DNA from: a bacterium HR26
GTDB taxonomy: Bacteria > Chloroflexota > Chloroflexia > Thermomicrobiales > Thermomicrobiaceae
NCBI GenBank assembly: GCA_002898875.1
Contig: BEIC01000003.1
Location: 1 to 38,399, forward strand
Reading direction: 5' to 3'
Length of the DNA: 38,399 nucleotides
The position numbers and the translations under genes are program-made. The stretch's first letter is position 1. Every line of letters starts with the position of its first letter. The notes beneath the pieces are model-generated. The model worked only from the letters and a program-made list of their open reading frames with translations, did no database searches and was not told the origin of the DNA. Below are positions 31,014 to 38,399 of the stretch, one piece after another.

Positions 31014-31017
<4 letters not shown>
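28966..31017 (-). CDS. malQ: 4-alpha-glucanotransferase (GH77)
   Basis: [64 protein letters not shown]. 4-nt ATGA overlaps with both neighbours. Confidence 0.95.
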
Positions 31018-34379
<3,362 letters not shown>

Positions 34380-34400
34380 CGGTACTCGCGCCCCCCTCGC

Positions 34401-36422
34401 CTAGAGGTAGTACTCGAAGTCTTGTTCAGTCCGCACCCGCCGGCGCAGGCGGAAGATATGAGCTGGCAGGATCTGCGGGTCCAGCTCGACGTAATTCGTC
34501 GGCCCGTGCCAGAGGTACCGGCTGTCGCTCAGCAGGTCATGCACCTGGTACGGGTGGAGCGGATCGACGTTCAGGTCTTCCAGCGGGAGCGTCACCCAGC
34601 CGGACTGGGTATGGTATGGGTCCAGGTTGACCACCGTCAGGATCACGTTGCTTAAGTCGTCGGTGGTCTTGGTGTACGCGATCAACTCAGGGTTGTCGAT
34701 CTGGTGGAAGCGCAGGTTCCAATCGCGCTGCAGGGCTGGGTTCTCCCGCCGGATGCGGTTGACGCGCGCGATCAGCGGCGCCAGGCTGTGCGGCGCCTCC
34801 AGATCCCAGTGGCGAATCTCGTACTTCTCCGAGTTCAGGTACTCCTCGCTGCCCGGCGCCAGCGGCACGTGCTCGCACAGCTCGAAGGCCGGCCCGTAGA
34901 TGCCGTAGCTGGCCCCCAGCGTGGCGGCGAGCACCAGCCGGGCGATGAAGGCCGGTCTCCCACCGTGCTGGAGGTACTCGGTGAGGATGTCGGGCGTATT
35001 GGGCCAGAGGTTCGGGCGGAAGAACTCGCGCAGCTCGGTCTGGGTCAGCTCGGTGAAGTACTGCTCCAGTTCCCACTTCGTGTTGCGCCAGGCGAAGTAG
35101 GTGTAGGACTGGGTGAAGCCGAGCTTGGCCAGGTGGTACATCACCTTCGGGCGGGTGAACGCCTCAGAGAGGAAGATCGTCTCCGGATAATCGCGCTTGA
35201 TCTCGGCGATCAGCCATTCCCAGAACCGGAAAGGCTTGGTGTGCGGGTTGTCCACCCGGAAGATGCGCACCCCGTGCTGAATCCAGAAGAGCACGACCCG
35301 CTTCAGCTCGTCCCATAGCTCGCGCCAGTGCTCGGTCTCGAAATCGAACGGGTAGATGTCCTGGTACTTCTTGGGCGGATTCTCCGCGTACTGGACCGTG
35401 CCGTCGGGGCGACGGCGGAACCACTCCGGATGCTGCCGCACGTATGGATGGTCCGGCGAGCACTGGAAGGCGAGGTCGAGCGCGACCTCGATGCCGAGCT
35501 GCTGCGCTCGCTCGACGAAGCGGCGAAAATCGTCCAGCGTGCCGAGCGCCGGATGGATCGCGTCGTGCCCACCCTCCTCGGCTCCGATAGCCCAGGGGCT
35601 GCCTGGATCGTCCGGCCCCGCGACCAGGGTGTTGTTCCGTCCCTTGCGGTTGGTCCGGCCGATCGGGTGGATCGGCGGGAGGTAGAGCACGTCGAACCCC
35701 ATGTTGGCGATGTAGGGCAACCGCGCCTCGCAGTCGCGGAAGGTGCCATGACGGCCAGGCTCCGGTGAGCACGACCGTGGGAACATCTCGTACCAGGTGC
35801 TGAAGCGTGCACGCTCGCGGTCGACGGTTACCCGCAGCGTGTGCTGGTACTGGCTGGCGAACGGGCGGTCATCGTAGCGGGCCATCAGCTCGGCTAGCTC
35901 CGGTTCGAGCGCGAGCTCGGCATGCTCCTGCCCTTCGCGGAGCCGCGCGGCATAAGAGCGCAGCAGCTCACCATCGGCTTCTCCAGCGCGCGCCGCGGCT
36001 GTCTCGATCAGCTCGGCGCCGATCAGCAGGTCGACCGTGACGTCCTGCTCGGCTTGCAGCCGCTTGCGCAGGTCGCGTGCCCAGGTCTGGAACCGGTCGA
36101 CCCAGGCCAGTACCGTGTACTCGTAGGTCCCCAGCTCCACGACCGTGAACATCCCGCGCCAGCGATCGTTCTCGACCAGTGCCATCGGTGCTTCGTCCCA
36201 GTCCGGCTGATGCGCGTGGCGATAGCGCAGGACGGCCGTGACCGCGTCGTGACCATCGGCGAAGATATCGGCCTCGACGACCACCGGCTCGCCGATGGTG
36301 CGCTTGATCGCGAACCGCCCGCAGTCGATCTCCGGGCTGACGCGCGCGATGACGACGCGCTGCCGGCCTTCCGCCGGGAACTGCTCGGCGCTGCTCGCTC
36401 GACTCCGAGGCACCTCAGCCAC
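34401..36422 (-). CDS. glgE: Alpha-1,4-glucan:maltose-1-phosphate maltosyltransferase
   Basis: RCSPEPGRHGTFRDCEARLPYIANMGFDVLYLPPIHPIGRTNRKGRNNTLVAGPDDPGSPWAIG, VRIFRVDNPHTKPFRFWEWLI, FLSEAFTRPKVMYHLAKLGFTQSYTYFAWRNTKWEL: GlgE motifs. GTG start. Confidence 0.96.
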   Translation of the reverse strand: MAEVPRSRASSAEQFPAEGRQRVVIARVSPEIDCGRFAIKRTIGEPVVVEADIFADGHDAVTAVLRYRHAHQPDWDEAPMALVENDRWRGMFTVVELGTYEYTVLAWVDRFQTWARDLRKRLQAEQDVTVDLLIGAELIETAAARAGEADGELLRSYAARLREGQEHAELALEPELAELMARYDDRPFASQYQHTLRVTVDRERARFSTWYEMFPRSCSPEPGRHGTFRDCEARLPYIANMGFDVLYLPPIHPIGRTNRKGRNNTLVAGPDDPGSPWAIGAEEGGHDAIHPALGTLDDFRRFVERAQQLGIEVALDLAFQCSPDHPYVRQHPEWFRRRPDGTVQYAENPPKKYQDIYPFDFETEHWRELWDELKRVVLFWIQHGVRIFRVDNPHTKPFRFWEWLIAEIKRDYPETIFLSEAFTRPKVMYHLAKLGFTQSYTYFAWRNTKWELEQYFTELTQTELREFFRPNLWPNTPDILTEYLQHGGRPAFIARLVLAATLGASYGIYGPAFELCEHVPLAPGSEEYLNSEKYEIRHWDLEAPHSLAPLIARVNRIRRENPALQRDWNLRFHQIDNPELIAYTKTTDDLSNVILTVVNLDPYHTQSGWVTLPLEDLNVDPLHPYQVHDLLSDSRYLWHGPTNYVELDPQILPAHIFRLRRRVRTEQDFEYYL

Positions 36423-36494
36423 AGATCACACCTCTCTACCGCTCCTTCGCGCGTCGGGTTACCGCATCGTGCTCGCCGGTGGGATTCATCTAGA

Positions 36495-36516
36495 CAAACG
36501 GTCGCGCTCGCGTTTG
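36495..36516. promoter_or_regulatory. Operator-like inverted repeat in the glgE/metallophosphoesterase divergent intergenic region
   Basis: CAAACG-GTCGCGCTCG-CGTTTG, perfect 6-bp arms with 10-bp spacer, ~73 bp upstream of the glgE start. Confidence 0.4.
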
Positions 36517-36617
36517 GTATCGTCGGGGACGCGAGGAGCATCGATTGTCTCCTCTTGATCCTAGCAAACTGTGCGGGGGCGTTGGCGATCATGCAGTGTG
36601 CCTGGAAGGAGGGCGGG

Positions 36618-37376
36618 ATGCGGGTCGCGGTGATCTCTGATACGCACGGCAACCTCGCAGCACTGGACGCCGTGCTCGCTGAACTCGACGCGACCGGACC
36701 GTACGACGCAGTGGTGATGGGCGGCGACTTCGCGTTCGGTGGCCCGCGCCCGGCCGAGTGCATCGATCGTATTCGGGAGCGCGGCTTCCCGGCAGTGCGG
36801 GGCAACACCGACGAGTTCATCGTCGAGCTCGCCACCGGAGGCAGGATACCGGCGAAGGTCGCGCACGAGTCGCAGCGTCACACGGCCTCGGAGCCGATGC
36901 TGCAGCGCTACCGCTGGGCGGTCGAGCGCCTGGCGGCAGAGCAGATCGAGTACCTGGCCAACCTGCCGCTGGCCCTTGTGATCCCGGCGCCGGCAGGCCG
37001 GGCGCTCACGGTGGTGCACGCGACGCCGTGGAACGCGCACGATACCGTGCAGGCAGGCGCTCCGGAGGAGCTGGCTCGCCGGATGCTGGACCAGGCCGGT
37101 GGCCAGGCGCTCGCCTACGGCCACATCCACGTGCAGTACCGGCGATGGGTCGATGGGCGGCTTCTGGCCGCAGTCGGCAGCGTTGGGCTGCCATTCGACG
37201 GTGACCAGCGAGCCGCCTACGCCGTCTTCACGCTCGGCGAAGACGGCTGGTCGGTGGAGTTTCGTCGCGTCGCCTACAACGTGGAGCGAGCCGTCGAGGA
37301 GGTCCTCGCCTCCGGAATGCCGGGGGCCGAGGCTCAGGCGTCGATCCTGCGCACGGCGAGACCACCCGGCGCGTAG
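36618..37376 (+). CDS. Metallophosphoesterase family protein (YfcE/MJ0936-like)
   Basis: MRVAVISDTHGNLAALDAVLAEL, VVMGGDFAFGGPRP, AVRGNTDEFIVEL, YGHIHVQYRR. ATG 36618, internal to track ORF 35922-37376. Confidence 0.88.
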   Translation: MRVAVISDTHGNLAALDAVLAELDATGPYDAVVMGGDFAFGGPRPAECIDRIRERGFPAVRGNTDEFIVELATGGRIPAKVAHESQRHTASEPMLQRYRWAVERLAAEQIEYLANLPLALVIPAPAGRALTVVHATPWNAHDTVQAGAPEELARRMLDQAGGQALAYGHIHVQYRRWVDGRLLAAVGSVGLPFDGDQRAAYAVFTLGEDGWSVEFRRVAYNVERAVEEVLASGMPGAEAQASILRTARPPGA

Positions 37377-37499
37377 CAGATTGGGCGTGGCGAGGCAGCG
37401 GCGCGACGCTGCCCCACGTGTGCTAGATGGCACTGGTGGGGCGCCAGGTAGGAACTGCCACCTTGGCCCGAGCGGCAGGCTCACGCGATTCTGAGGAGC

Positions 37500-38399
37500 T
37501 CAGGACATCGGCACCTGAGGGATGATCTTCCCCTCGATCCGCTCGAAGATCTCGTCCATGCTCCGGCCGGTGATCGTCACGCCGTGGTTCTTGAGCCCGA
37601 TGACGGCGCGCGAGGGATCCGGCTCCTGGGCCAGCAGGCGGGAGACCGCCTGTGCCAGCTCGATCGTCCCGCATGGGTAGTTGATCTCGGTCGAGCGGAT
37701 CCCCTCCATCCAGGCGTGGACATGGACGATCGCGCCGATCTCGGGGTGCTGCTGGTAGATCATCCAGTGCTCGATCGCGTCCACCGAGACACGCCGGGGC
37801 TGCACGTGGGGCGGCACGCTCAGGATGATCGCAGGGATGGCGGGGTCGAACCCGGACACGAGGAGGATATCCTGGCCGATCACCTCCAGCTTCGCCTTGT
37901 TGACGCCGCTGGCGCTCATCCAGAAACGATTGCGATCCTTGCGCGCGCTCAGGTTCCCGTAGCTCAATCCCCCGAGGCCATAGAGCCGCTTCACGTGTCG
38001 CAGTTCCCGCTCGGTCAAGATCTCGTGGACGGGGAACGGCGCCGGCAGGAGGTTCATGGCATCCAGCCGCTTGCCGGCGCGAGAGATCTGCTCGGTGATC
38101 TCGTCACCGTTCCACAGCTCCGGCTCGAGGTCAGTGCGGAAGATGTTGTTGATCACGAGTCGCGAGGACGCCAGCGGGTGGAGGCGCTCGTAGATCTCGG
38201 CGAAGAAGTCGTCGTCCCGCCCCGGCCGGTGGCGGATGGTGTAGTGGCCGCGTTCCAGCGTGATGAAGTGCGCCTCGACTCCCTCCTGGCCGGGCAACAG
38301 GAGGATGACCAGGTTCGCTAGAGCTCGCAGTAGGTATGGGTAGCCGGTGACCAGGACATCGCCGGGCCGCTCCGGAAGCTCGGTGATCCCGACGACGAA
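37500..38399 (-). CDS. Class II aldolase/adducin-like protein, N-terminus truncated by window edge
   Basis: LGGLSYGNLSARKDRNRFWMSASGVNKAKLEVIGQDILLVSGFD, HPEIGAIVHVHAWMEG, AVIGLKNHGVTITGRSMDEIFERIEGKI. Frame stays open to 38399: FVVGITELPERPGDVLVTGYPYLLRALANLVILLLPGQEGVEAHF. Confidence 0.82.
   Translation of the reverse strand, partial: FVVGITELPERPGDVLVTGYPYLLRALANLVILLLPGQEGVEAHFITLERGHYTIRHRPGRDDDFFAEIYERLHPLASSRLVINNIFRTDLEPELWNGDEITEQISRAGKRLDAMNLLPAPFPVHEILTERELRHVKRLYGLGGLSYGNLSARKDRNRFWMSASGVNKAKLEVIGQDILLVSGFDPAIPAIILSVPPHVQPRRVSVDAIEHWMIYQQHPEIGAIVHVHAWMEGIRSTEINYPCGTIELAQAVSRLLAQEPDPSRAVIGLKNHGVTITGRSMDEIFERIEGKIIPQVPMS

Noticed and set aside
35922-36617. N-terminal part of the 484-aa track ORF 35922-37376
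   Set aside because: Antisense to glgE; the metallophosphoesterase begins at ATG 36618.

Overview
GC-rich bacterial chromosomal window, densely coded. Codon bias and gene content suggest a Chloroflexota/Thermomicrobia-like thermophile, but this is inference and was not tested. From left to right: a truncated NnrS-like membrane protein on the minus strand (missed by the ORF track because it runs off the edge); folC; a potABCD-type polyamine ABC transporter; a convergent D-aminoacylase-like amidohydrolase, HAD phosphatase and ADP-ribosylglycohydrolase group; a plus-strand run of a small hypothetical protein, a 2,4-diaminopentanoate dehydrogenase-like oxidoreductase, a NYN-domain protein, an M20 peptidase and a class III aminotransferase; a coiled-coil membrane-anchored protein; a metallophosphoesterase, UspA and two TrkA K+ regulatory proteins; then a ~17 kb minus-strand cluster glgE, treS-mak fusion, malQ, glgB, treZ, GH57, treY, which combines the GlgE and TreY/TreZ glycogen/trehalose routes; a second metallophosphoesterase; and a truncated class II aldolase-like gene at the right edge. 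The most notable non-coding signals are a dispersed GTAGGGRCGA/TCGCCCCTA inverted-repeat family in three intergenic regions (including a perfect 28-bp palindrome), a doubly structured treZ/GH57 spacer, and a symmetric operator-like site upstream of glgE. No rRNA, tRNA, CRISPR array, transposase or phage gene was recognised. I found no clear-cut novel system; the strongest candidate for follow-up is the GH57-containing trehalose/glycogen cluster and its structured spacer.
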